In this document: piece by piece, positions 8,701 to 16,561 of the stretch
How positions within the stretch are numbered: the stretch's first letter is position 1
Layout of the letters: each line of letters starts with the position of its first letter
Assembly: GCF_036030735.1 (NCBI RefSeq)
Contig: NZ_CP107928.1
Coordinates: 5,022,001-5,086,000, forward strand
Reading direction: 5' to 3'
Source of the DNA: Streptomyces sp. NBC_00425
Lineage (GTDB): Bacteria > Actinomycetota > Actinomycetes > Streptomycetales > Streptomycetaceae
Length of the DNA: 64,000 nucleotides
Translations under genes and position numbers: made by a program
The notes under the pieces: model-generated
Database searches by the model: none
The model's input: only the letters and a program-made list of their open reading frames with translations
What the model was told of the DNA's origin: nothing

Positions 8701-9962
8701 CCGCGCTCTGGCCCTACCTCATACCGCCCTCCAGTCACGGCGACGACAGCCTCTGCGCCGTCGGCGCGGCCGGCCACCGCGTCACCTTCGCGGACGGCAG
8801 CACCGCCCTCGACGCCGACAGCGGACTGTGGAACGTGAACCTCGGCTACGGCAACGCGGCGATCGCCGGGGCCGTCGCCGAAGCCGCCGCACACGCCTCC
8901 TACCTCGGGGCCTTCCGCTTCGAGAACAGCTACGCCCGCCGCGCCGCCGAGGACCTGCTGCGGGTCTGCGGGCCCGACCACTACGCCCGGGTGCTCTTCT
9001 CCACCGGCGGCGGCGTCGCCAACGACGCGGTCATGAAACTGGCGCGGATCTACCACGCCGTACAGGGCAGGCCCGGACGGAATCTGGTGGTCGCCCTGCG
9101 GGGCAGCTTCCACGGACTGACCTTCGGCGGCTTCGCCCTGACCGGGGAGGACCTCGGGCAGCGGGTCTACGGAGTGGACCAGCGGCTGATCCGCCACGTC
9201 ACCCCGAACGACACCGCCGAACTGGGCCGGCTGATGACCGCCCTCGGCGGCCAGGTCGCCGCAGTGGTGGTGGAACCCGTCGTCGGCACCGGGACCGTCC
9301 CGCTCGACGAGTCGTTCGTGGCCGAACTGGGCCGGCTGCGCGACGAGCACGGCTTCCTCCTGGTCGCCGACGAGGTGGCCACCGGCTTCGGCCGCACCGG
9401 AAGCTACTTCGCCTCCGAGAGCTGGCCCGGCCTGCCCGACGTGCTCGTCACGTCCAAGGGCCTGACCAACGGGGCCTGCCCCGCCGCCGCCCTGGTGATG
9501 TCCCACCGGGTGACCCGGGCCCTCGTCGAGCACGACACGGTGTTCGCCCACGCCGAGACCCAGGGCGCGACGGCACTCGCCTGCGCCGCGATCAGCGCCA
9601 CCATCGCCGAGATGGAGCGCCTCGACGCGGTGAACGCCGGCCGCGACGTCGCCGCCTGGCTCCAGCAGGGTCTGGCGGAACTGGTCGAGCGGCATCCGCT
9701 CGCCACGCACGCCACCGGCGTCGGCTGCTTCCGCACCCTGCACCTGACGCACCCCGACGGCCGCGCCCTGGCCGGAACGGACGTCGCCGACCTCATCACC
9801 CGGATCCGGCACGCGGGCGCCCTCGTCCACCCCGGTCCCTCCGGCATCCAGCTCGTGCCCTCCCTGACGTACAGCCGTGACGAGGTCGCCGAGCTCATGA
9901 CCTGTGTCGAGGAGGGCCTCGACAGCCTGCTGCCGGCGACCGCCCTGGCCGCGAGGAGCTGA
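8697..9962 (+). CDS. mpaD: Daptide aminotransferase (MpaD-type, class III PLP)
   Basis: A 421-residue class III (omega) aminotransferase. PLP-binding features are all present: STGGGVAND near residue 102, LLVADEVATGFGRTG with the cofactor Asp at 225, and the Schiff-base lysine K254 in VTSKGLTNG. In the daptide pathway it turns the C-terminal ketone, left after oxidative decarboxylation of Thr, into an amine. It overlaps mpaM by 4 bases and is 4 bases from the dehydrogenase gene. Confidence 0.9.
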   Translation: MTALWPYLIPPSSHGDDSLCAVGAAGHRVTFADGSTALDADSGLWNVNLGYGNAAIAGAVAEAAAHASYLGAFRFENSYARRAAEDLLRVCGPDHYARVLFSTGGGVANDAVMKLARIYHAVQGRPGRNLVVALRGSFHGLTFGGFALTGEDLGQRVYGVDQRLIRHVTPNDTAELGRLMTALGGQVAAVVVEPVVGTGTVPLDESFVAELGRLRDEHGFLLVADEVATGFGRTGSYFASESWPGLPDVLVTSKGLTNGACPAAALVMSHRVTRALVEHDTVFAHAETQGATALACAAISATIAEMERLDAVNAGRDVAAWLQQGLAELVERHPLATHATGVGCFRTLHLTHPDGRALAGTDVADLITRIRHAGALVHPGPSGIQLVPSLTYSRDEVAELMTCVEEGLDSLLPATALAARS

Positions 9963-9966
9963 CCCC

Positions 9967-11166
9967 ATGCCCGTCTCTCTCGACGCCTACGACCGGATTC
10001 CCGGACTGCTGCGGGAACTGCGCCCCACCGGCGTGACCGTCCTGGCCGACCCGGCCGTGGCCGACCACGCCGTCACCCGGAACGTCACCGCCGAGATCGT
10101 CCGCGCCGGGTTCACGCCCACCGTCGCGGTCACCCCGGCGGACGGCGGGATGCGGGCCGTGGAGGCCCACGCCTCCCGGTTCTCGCCCGGTGAGCTGGTC
10201 GTCGGCGTCGGCGGGGGCAGCACCCTCGACTTCGCGAAGCTCTCGGCCGCCGTCGGCCGCCGTCCCGGACTCCTGCGCTACCTGACCTCCGCACAGCGCA
10301 GCGGCCTCGTGGCGCTCCCGCTCACGGCGGGAGAGCACGCCGAGGTCCTCGCGGTCCCCACCACCCTGGGCACCGGCAGCGAGGCGGGACCCGTGGCCTG
10401 CTTCCCGCACGAGGACGGCAAACGCATCGCGATGGGGGAGTGCCTGCGCCCCCGTGCCGCCCTCCGGGTGCCCGAGGCCACCGAGACCCTCCCGGGGCCG
10501 CTCGTCCTGGACGGCGTCCTCGAAGCGGTCTTCAGGACCGTCATCCCGTACAGCAGCGACACCCTCGACCTTCCGGAACAGGACGCCGCCGTGGAGGAGT
10601 TGGCGGGAGAACTGCTGACGGCCGGCGACGAACTGGCCCGGCACCTCGCCGCCGGCCGGCCGGCCCCCGCGCCGGAGCGGCTGCGGGTCGCCCGGCTCAG
10701 CGCCGAGAGTCAGCGCGGAGCCATCAACGTCGGACGCAGCCCCTACGCGGTGAAGTGCTGGGCCCTCGCCAACGAGCTCTCCACCACGCTGGGACTGGCC
10801 AAGATGCGCGCGGTCGCCGCCCTGTGGCCGGTCGTGTGGCGGCAGGCCCTGCGGGGGGACACCCGCTTCGGCAGCGCCGACCGCGTCCACCGCCTGTGGG
10901 AGCGCCTGGGGCAGCGGGCCCCGTGGCTCGCGCCACGGCCCGACGACGGCCTCGAACAGCTGATGCACCGCTGGCGGATCGACCGCACCGTGCACCTCGC
11001 CCCGCACCTGCGCCACCACGTCGCCCTGCGCAGTGTGCGCGCCTGGGGCGCCGGACTTCCCACCCTCGCCGGGTTGAGCGCCGACGACGTCGTCGCGCTC
11101 CTCGCCGAGGCCACCGAGCCGAGCGCCTTCCCGGCCGGCTCCCCCGAACCCCTCCCGGCGGCCTGA
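9967..11166 (+). CDS. mpaB: Daptide dehydrogenase / oxidative decarboxylase (MpaB-type)
   Basis: A 399-residue member of the iron-containing alcohol dehydrogenase / dehydroquinate synthase-like superfamily. The nucleotide-binding motif VGVGGGSTLDFAK is at residues 79-91 and TTLGTGSEAG follows near 140. In daptides this protein oxidises the C-terminal Thr side chain, which then decarboxylates to an amino ketone. The usual Fe-ADH metal ligands are not conserved: the D-x3-H motif reads DGVLE, and the later His-rich helix reads NELSTTLGLAKMRAV without His. Either the metal site differs or the enzyme works without iron. ATG at 9967, just after mpaD. Confidence 0.8.
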   Translation: MPVSLDAYDRIPGLLRELRPTGVTVLADPAVADHAVTRNVTAEIVRAGFTPTVAVTPADGGMRAVEAHASRFSPGELVVGVGGGSTLDFAKLSAAVGRRPGLLRYLTSAQRSGLVALPLTAGEHAEVLAVPTTLGTGSEAGPVACFPHEDGKRIAMGECLRPRAALRVPEATETLPGPLVLDGVLEAVFRTVIPYSSDTLDLPEQDAAVEELAGELLTAGDELARHLAAGRPAPAPERLRVARLSAESQRGAINVGRSPYAVKCWALANELSTTLGLAKMRAVAALWPVVWRQALRGDTRFGSADRVHRLWERLGQRAPWLAPRPDDGLEQLMHRWRIDRTVHLAPHLRHHVALRSVRAWGAGLPTLAGLSADDVVALLAEATEPSAFPAGSPEPLPAA

Positions 11167-11256
11167 GCGCCGACCGGGAGGAGCACAGCACCACCCGCAC
11201 CACCCACCGGACAGCGTCCCGGAGAAGCCGGGCGCACCGAACACAAGGAGAACGTC

Positions 11257-11412
11257 ATGACGAAGCACACGCTGGTCGAGCAGGAGCTGCAGGAGCTCGG
11301 CACCGAGCTGGAGATGCAGGAGCTGGAGGCCGTGCAGGCCCCGGGCTGGGCCACCAGCGTCGGCGTCAGCGTCGGCATCTCGATCGTCTCCGTCGCCTGG
11401 AGCCTCACCTGA
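11257..11412 (+). CDS. mpaA1: Daptide precursor peptide 1
   Basis: A 51-residue precursor with AAGGAG 6-11 bases before its ATG. The leader carries TELEMQELEAVQAPGW; the core is Val/Ser/Gly/Ile-rich and ends in AWSLT. The final residue is Thr, as required for daptide C-terminal remodelling. It has no Cys. It is the most divergent of the four precursors at the N-terminus and the only one with Trp near the C-terminus. Confidence 0.88.
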   Translation: MTKHTLVEQELQELGTELEMQELEAVQAPGWATSVGVSVGISIVSVAWSLT

Positions 11413-11581
11413 TCGAGCCGGCTCCGGCCGTCCGATCCGCCGTGCCGTGCCCCGCGCACGGCAGGACATCCCCCGACGGCTGCCGCACGGCTCCGTAAGC
11501 CGCGTGGCAGCCGGGGGGAACCCCGGAACCCCGGGTCAGCACGCACCACATCCGCCGCAACAGCCGAGAGAGGCCACTGAC

Positions 11582-11740
11582 ATGAGCGAGAACCCGGGCA
11601 CCGTCGAGAGCTTCGACAACGCCGACCTGGTCGAGCTGGAGATGCAGGAGCTGGAGGCGCTGGAGGCCCCGGGCTGGGGCACCATCAGCGCCGTCTTCTC
11701 CGCCGGTGTCTCGGTCGGTGTCTCGATCACGCTGACCTGA
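11582..11740 (+). CDS. mpaA2: Daptide precursor peptide 2
   Basis: A 52-residue precursor: acidic leader with LVELEMQELEALEAPGW, then a Ser/Val/Gly-rich core ending in SVGVSITLT. It has no Cys. It is nearly identical to precursor 3, differing at three positions, all in the core. GAGAG lies upstream of the ATG. The leader motif LEMQELE resembles the L-x-[LM]-Q-x-L-E motif used by class III lanthionine synthetases. Confidence 0.9.
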   Translation: MSENPGTVESFDNADLVELEMQELEALEAPGWGTISAVFSAGVSVGVSITLT

Positions 11741-11792
11741 TCCGTTCCGCACCGTCCCGACACCCGCCGAACCACCGAGAGAGGCAACCGAC

Positions 11793-11951
11793 ATGAGCGA
11801 GAACCCGGGCACCGTCGAGTCCTTCGACAACGCCGACCTGGTCGAGCTGGAGATGCAGGAGCTGGAGGCGCTGGAGGCCCCGGGCTGGGGCACCATCAGC
11901 GCCGCCTTCTCCGCCGGCGTCTCGATCGGCGTCTCCGTCACCCTCACCTGA
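11793..11951 (+). CDS. mpaA3: Daptide precursor peptide 3
   Basis: A 52-residue precursor, a tandem duplicate of precursor 2 at a spacing of 211 bases. The duplication includes about 20 bases of untranslated leader (ACCGAGAGAGGC). Core changes are conservative (Val to Ala, Val to Ile, Ile to Val). It ends in VSVTLT and has no Cys. Confidence 0.9.
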   Translation: MSENPGTVESFDNADLVELEMQELEALEAPGWGTISAAFSAGVSIGVSVTLT

Positions 11952-12057
11952 GCCGTACCGCCCGCACCATCCGCACTGCTCGTGCGACCGCACCACCCGC
12001 ACCACCGCACCACCCGCACCGACCCAACCCGTAGAACACCTCTGAGAGGACACCACC

Positions 12058-12210
12058 ATGGCTGAGAACCTGGGCGCCATCGAGAACGCCGAGCTCGTCG
12101 AGCTGGAGATGCAGGAGCTCGAGACCCTCGAGGCCCCCGGCTTCTGGACCGGCGTCTCCATCGGCACCGCCATCAGCGCCTCCGTCGCCACCTCGATCAC
12201 CCTCACCTGA
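12058..12210 (+). CDS. mpaA4: Daptide precursor peptide 4
   Basis: A 50-residue precursor with leader ELVELEMQELETLEAPGFW and a core that is richer in Thr and Ala, ending in SVATSITLT. GAGAGGA lies upstream of the ATG. It has no Cys. The invariant TLT end is shared with precursors 2 and 3. Confidence 0.9.
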   Translation: MAENLGAIENAELVELEMQELETLEAPGFWTGVSIGTAISASVATSITLT

Positions 12211-12306
12211 GAGCGACACCGGCGAGCGCACTGACGCGGTGGGAGACGGAGTAGCCGGATCCCTTCCGCACCTCGGAACCCGACTCGGGTGAGACCGAGG
12301 ATCTGC

Positions 12307-12340
12307 GGTGGTCCGGCCGGCTTCGGCCGGCCGGACCACC
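12307..12340 (+). terminator. Hairpin between precursor genes and processing genes
   Basis: A perfect 15-bp GC-rich stem (12307-12321 with 12326-12340) closed by a TTCG tetraloop. It lies after the last precursor and 57 bases before the protease gene. It would act as a partial terminator or an RNA-stabilising 3' end, giving many precursor transcripts for each downstream enzyme transcript. Confidence 0.65.
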
Positions 12341-12396
12341 GAAAGGGTGCCGCGCGCTCTCCTCCTCCCCGCCGCCGTCCCGCAAAGGAAACGCCA

Positions 12397-14037
12397 GTGA
12401 GCGCTGTCACGAGCCCCCCGCCACCCACCGTCCCGGCCCACACGAGGCACCCCCGCCTCGCCCCGAGCGCCGAGGTCCACTCGCCCGCCGACGGACAGGG
12501 CGACTGGGTTCTCCAGCACGGCGCCCGCTACGTACGGATCACCGAACACGTCGCGGATCTCGTCCAGGAGCTGGACGGGGAGCGCGACCACGCGACCCTC
12601 GCCGCACGGCTGGGCGGAGCCTGGAGCACCGAGCGGGTGGGCAGCGCGATCTCGCGGCTCGACTCCCTCAGACTGCTCGACGACGGCGAGACCAAGGCGC
12701 CCGCCGTCGCCCCCCGATTCCAGATCGTCCCCCCGATGACCCTCCAGCTCACGCTGCTGCGGCCGGGACGCACGATGCAGGCCCTGCGCCCCGTGTTCGC
12801 CCGCCTCTTCTCCCGGGGGGCGGTGGCGGCCGGGATGCTCTGCGTCCTGCTCGGCGCCGGCGCTCTGATCGCGCAGCGCGACGCCGTCGCGGTCACGCTG
12901 AACAGCCCGCTCTCCGCGGTCTCGTTCACCGGAGTGCTCGTCGCGCTGCTGCTCGGCGTCTCCCTCCACGAGCTGGGTCACGCCGCCGTCCTCATCCGCT
13001 ACGGGGGCCGGCCCTCGCGCATCGGCGTCATGCTCTTCTACCTGATGCCGGCGTTCTTCTGCGACGTCTCGGACGCCTGGCGCCTCCCCGACCGCCGGCA
13101 GCGGGTGCACACCGCGCTCGCCGGGCCCGCGGTCCAGACCTCCCTGGCGGCCGCCTCGGCCCTCGCCGCCTGGCCCCTCGCGGACGGCACCGCCAAGACC
13201 TGCCTGCTGTTCTTCGCCGTCACCAGCTACGGAACGGCCCTGCTCAACCTGACGCCGTTCATCAAACTCGACGGCTACATCGCGCTGATGAGCCACGTGG
13301 ACGTTCCGTACCTGCGCGACCGCGCCATGGCCGACGCTCGCCGCGCCCTCGCCCGCTTCCTGTTCGGCGGCACGTACCAGCGCGAACTGCCCACCCGCTG
13401 GACCGTCGTGTACGGCTTCGCCTGCCTCGCCTTCCCGGTGTACTTCCTGAGCACCGCCCTGCAGACCTGGCTCGGCACCCTCCAGCGGGTCGGCTGGGTC
13501 GGACTCCTCCTGGCCGCCTCCGGGCTCTCGTACATCGTGTGGATGCTGGTCCGCGGCGCCCTTCGGCTCTCCGCCGAGGTCAAGGCCGCCGGAGTCCGCC
13601 GGGCCCGGGCCGGGGCCGTCTGCGGCGCGCTGGCCGCCGCCGTCTGCGCCGCGCTGTTCCTGCCCGTGCAGCAGACGGTGGCCGCCGCCTACGTCACCGA
13701 CGCCTCCGGCACCCGGCTCGTCCTGCCGCAGGGCTCGTCGGCCGAACTGATCCACGCCGGGCAGCGCGTGACGCTGAAGACGAACGGCCTGGTGCTGCAG
13801 GACGACGTCGCGACCGCCCGGGTGGGAGCCGCTCCGGCCGCGCAGACCGAGGTTCCGGTCTCCACCTACTTCCCCGTGGACCTCGGAAGCGCCGTGGGCA
13901 TGGACTCGACGGCCTTCTCCCTGGACCTCGACCGCACCCCGACGCCGGCCACCGGCACCGCCGAGGTCGAGCTGGGCAGCGTGCCCCTGTGGAAGTCCCT
14001 CCACCGCACCTACGTGCTCCCGTTCCTGCCCTTCTGA
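12397..14037 (+). CDS. mpaP: Daptide intramembrane metalloprotease (MpaP-type, M50) with PqqD-like N-terminus
   Basis: A 546-residue membrane protein. Residues 35-97 (GDWVLQHGARYVRITEHVAD, then LDGERDHATLAARL) look like a PqqD-like RiPP recognition fold. A site-2 protease core follows with HELGH (H191, E192, H195) and NLTPFIKLDGY (Asp292), each in a membrane helix. A C-terminal extracytoplasmic barrel-like region holds LPQGSSAELIHAGQRVTLKTN. It probably removes the leader at the membrane. I chose the GTG at 12397 (AAAGGAA upstream) over the ATG at 12289, which lies before the hairpin. Confidence 0.85.
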   Translation: MSAVTSPPPPTVPAHTRHPRLAPSAEVHSPADGQGDWVLQHGARYVRITEHVADLVQELDGERDHATLAARLGGAWSTERVGSAISRLDSLRLLDDGETKAPAVAPRFQIVPPMTLQLTLLRPGRTMQALRPVFARLFSRGAVAAGMLCVLLGAGALIAQRDAVAVTLNSPLSAVSFTGVLVALLLGVSLHELGHAAVLIRYGGRPSRIGVMLFYLMPAFFCDVSDAWRLPDRRQRVHTALAGPAVQTSLAAASALAAWPLADGTAKTCLLFFAVTSYGTALLNLTPFIKLDGYIALMSHVDVPYLRDRAMADARRALARFLFGGTYQRELPTRWTVVYGFACLAFPVYFLSTALQTWLGTLQRVGWVGLLLAASGLSYIVWMLVRGALRLSAEVKAAGVRRARAGAVCGALAAAVCAALFLPVQQTVAAAYVTDASGTRLVLPQGSSAELIHAGQRVTLKTNGLVLQDDVATARVGAAPAAQTEVPVSTYFPVDLGSAVGMDSTAFSLDLDRTPTPATGTAEVELGSVPLWKSLHRTYVLPFLPF

Positions 14038-14050
14038 CTCTGGAGACACC

Positions 14051-16561
14051 GTGCTCGACACCCGGTTCATCAACTTCTGCCGCGCGGACTCGCTCTTCTA
14101 CGACGCCCCCGCCGCCGAATCCACCGGCGCGGACTTCCACGAGGGCCGGACCCTGCCCGAGGGCTGGACCGCCACTCGAGGACGGGAGTGGACCGTCTGC
14201 GTCCCGCCGGACTCCCGGATCCCCGACCAGGGCTGGAAGATCCACGTCGCGGCCTCCCCCGACAACGCGGCCGAACTCCTCGACGCGGTCGTCCCGTACT
14301 GCGTCGAGCACGGGCTGATGTTCAAGTACATCTCCGACCTGGAGACGCTCGGCCGGCGCGGCAGCAAGTACGGGGACCGCACCGCCAGCGGGAAGTTCAT
14401 CACCGTCTACCCGGTCGACGAGACGGCTCTGCGCACCGCCCTCGACGACCTCGACGGCCTCGTCGGAGGGACGCCCGCACCCTCCGTGCTGAGCGATCTC
14501 CGTTGGAAGCAGGGGCCGTTGTACGTGCGTTACGGTGGCTTCGTGCTGAAGACCACCCGCCTCAAGGATGGCACCCTGGCACCCGCGATCACCGCGCCGA
14601 ACGGCGAACTCGTCCCCGACGAGCGGCGCCCCGGCTTCCGTCCCCCCGCCTGGGTCACCCTCCCCTCCTTCCTCCAGGAGGCGGCCGACGAGCGGCGCCG
14701 CGGCACCCTCACCGACTTCCCCTTCCGCGTCTACAAGGCCCTCCACTTCTCCAACGGAGGCGGCGTCTACCGCGCCGTCGACAAGCGCGACGGAACCGAG
14801 GTCCTGCTCAAGGAGGCCCGTCCGCTCGCCGGTCTCGACGCGGCCGGCGACGACGCCGTCACCCGCCTCGAGCGCGAGCACTGGGCGCTGTCCCGGCTCT
14901 CCGGTCTGCCGTCCGTGCCCACCCTGAGGGACGTGCGCAAGGGGAACGAACACCTCTTCCTCGCCCGCGACTACGTCGACGGCACTCCGCTCACGGAGCT
15001 CGTCCGCCTGCGGCACCCCTTCGGCACCACCGACAACACGGCGCGGGCCCGCGCGGAGTACACGGCCTGGACGCTGCACATCCTGGACCAGGTCGCCGAG
15101 GGCGTGGCCGCCATGCACGAGCGCGGTGTGGTCTTCGGCGACCTGCACCCGGGCAACGTCCTCGTCCGCCCCGACGACACCGTCGCCTTCATCGACATGG
15201 AGACCGCCACCCCCGCCGAGGAGATGCGCGCGCAGGCCATGGGCTCCCTCGGCTTCCGGGCCCCCGACCACCTCCGGGGTCCCGACGTCGACCTGTTCGC
15301 GCTCGACGTGCTCCGGCTGACCATGTTCGTCCCCATGCCGCACGTCGTGCCGTGGGGCACCGAGAAGATCCGCACCCTGATCGACGTGGCCGCCCGTGAC
15401 TTCCCCCTTCCCGAGTCCTTCGTCCGGCAGATCGAGCGCGGTCTCGGCGACGACGTCCTGGGCGCGCGGACGGAGTACGGCGTGCGCTGGCCCGCCGCCG
15501 GGGAGGAGACCGGGAGCCTGATCGCGGACATCGCCGGCTCCATCGTCGAGGCGGCCACCCCCGAGCGGACCGACCGTCTCTACCCGGGCGACGTCTCGCA
15601 GTTCATGGTCGACGACGGCGGCGTGACCTTCGCGTACGGGGCGGCGGGTGTCCTCTGGGCGCTGCACCGCGCCGGCGCCGAGCCGCCCGCCGAACACGTC
15701 CAGTGGTTCCTCGACCGGTCCGAGCGGGTCGCCGGCGACGGCCCCGGCTTCCTCACCGGCCTCGCCGGCGTCGCGTACACCCTGGAGGAGCTCGGTCGTC
15801 CCGACGCCGCCGACGCGGTCATGGACCGGGCCTTCGCCGGTTGCGACGCCAACGTGGGGTCCACCCTGGCGACCGGCCTCTCCGGCCTCGGTCTGACCGC
15901 GCTGCACCTGTCCGTCCGGCGCGGTGACGACCGGCGCCTGCGCCAGGCGCTCGAACTCGCCGAGCGGCTGCCCGACACCCCGGCGCCCCAGCGCGTGGGA
16001 CTGCTGCACGGTCGCTGCGGCCGCGCTCTCCTCCTGCTGCGCCTGTACGAACACACCGGCCGCACCGACCTGTTGGAGCGGGCCCTGGCCGAACTCCACG
16101 CCGAACTGGAGCGCATCGGCGGCGACGACTTCGACGACCGCTTCCTCAGCGCCGGACTCGAAGGCTCCGCGGGCATCCTGATCGCCCTGCGCGCCGCACT
16201 GCGGCACACCCCCGACGACATACGGATACGTGCCGCCGTGGACCGGCTGCGGACCTTGCGGCGCGGCGGCTTCGCCACCTCGTGCGGCCTTCTGCACGGC
16301 CGCGGCGGTGAGCTCCTCGCCCTCGCGGACGGTGGCAGCGAGATCGAGCGGGACGTCCTGCGCTTCCACCTGGACGCCCTCGGCTGGGAGGCGATAGCCG
16401 CCGAGCCCGGACGCGTCGACTTCCTCGGCAACTACGGCTACCGCCTCTCCACCGACCTGGGCACCGGTTCGGCGGGAGTCCTGCTGGCCCTCGCCGCCCT
16501 GCGCGACGGCGCCCCGGCCCTGTCCTTCCTCGCCCCCTCGGCCGCCGGGGCGCGACGGTGA
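14051..16561 (+). CDS. Class III lanthionine synthetase (LanKC)
   Basis: An 836-residue three-domain enzyme of normal length. Residues 1-220 form the phospho-Ser/Thr lyase domain (YISDLETLGRRGSKYGDR). Residues 225-500 are the kinase: Gly-rich NGGGVYRAVD, ATP lysine K254, catalytic FGDLHPGN with D364, and FIDMETA with D382. From about 510 there is a LanC-like domain with GLLHGRCG and CGLLHGRGG but without the zinc-binding Cys and Cys-His, which is the class III pattern. It should phosphorylate and eliminate Ser/Thr. The four precursors have no Cys, so ring closure on them is not possible. GTG start at 14051; it overlaps the YcaO gene by 4 bases. Confidence 0.9.
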   Translation: MLDTRFINFCRADSLFYDAPAAESTGADFHEGRTLPEGWTATRGREWTVCVPPDSRIPDQGWKIHVAASPDNAAELLDAVVPYCVEHGLMFKYISDLETLGRRGSKYGDRTASGKFITVYPVDETALRTALDDLDGLVGGTPAPSVLSDLRWKQGPLYVRYGGFVLKTTRLKDGTLAPAITAPNGELVPDERRPGFRPPAWVTLPSFLQEAADERRRGTLTDFPFRVYKALHFSNGGGVYRAVDKRDGTEVLLKEARPLAGLDAAGDDAVTRLEREHWALSRLSGLPSVPTLRDVRKGNEHLFLARDYVDGTPLTELVRLRHPFGTTDNTARARAEYTAWTLHILDQVAEGVAAMHERGVVFGDLHPGNVLVRPDDTVAFIDMETATPAEEMRAQAMGSLGFRAPDHLRGPDVDLFALDVLRLTMFVPMPHVVPWGTEKIRTLIDVAARDFPLPESFVRQIERGLGDDVLGARTEYGVRWPAAGEETGSLIADIAGSIVEAATPERTDRLYPGDVSQFMVDDGGVTFAYGAAGVLWALHRAGAEPPAEHVQWFLDRSERVAGDGPGFLTGLAGVAYTLEELGRPDAADAVMDRAFAGCDANVGSTLATGLSGLGLTALHLSVRRGDDRRLRQALELAERLPDTPAPQRVGLLHGRCGRALLLLRLYEHTGRTDLLERALAELHAELERIGGDDFDDRFLSAGLEGSAGILIALRAALRHTPDDIRIRAAVDRLRTLRRGGFATSCGLLHGRGGELLALADGGSEIERDVLRFHLDALGWEAIAAEPGRVDFLGNYGYRLSTDLGTGSAGVLLALAALRDGAPALSFLAPSAAGARR

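Noticed and set aside
11257-12210. Thioether-ringed lanthipeptides as products of the cluster
   Set aside because: None of the four precursors contains Cys, so lanthionine or labionin rings cannot form from them.
12289-12396. An N-terminal extension of the M50 protease from ATG 12289
   Set aside because: The added residues are encoded by the hairpin region and are Arg/Pro-rich; the GTG at 12397 has a good ribosome site.
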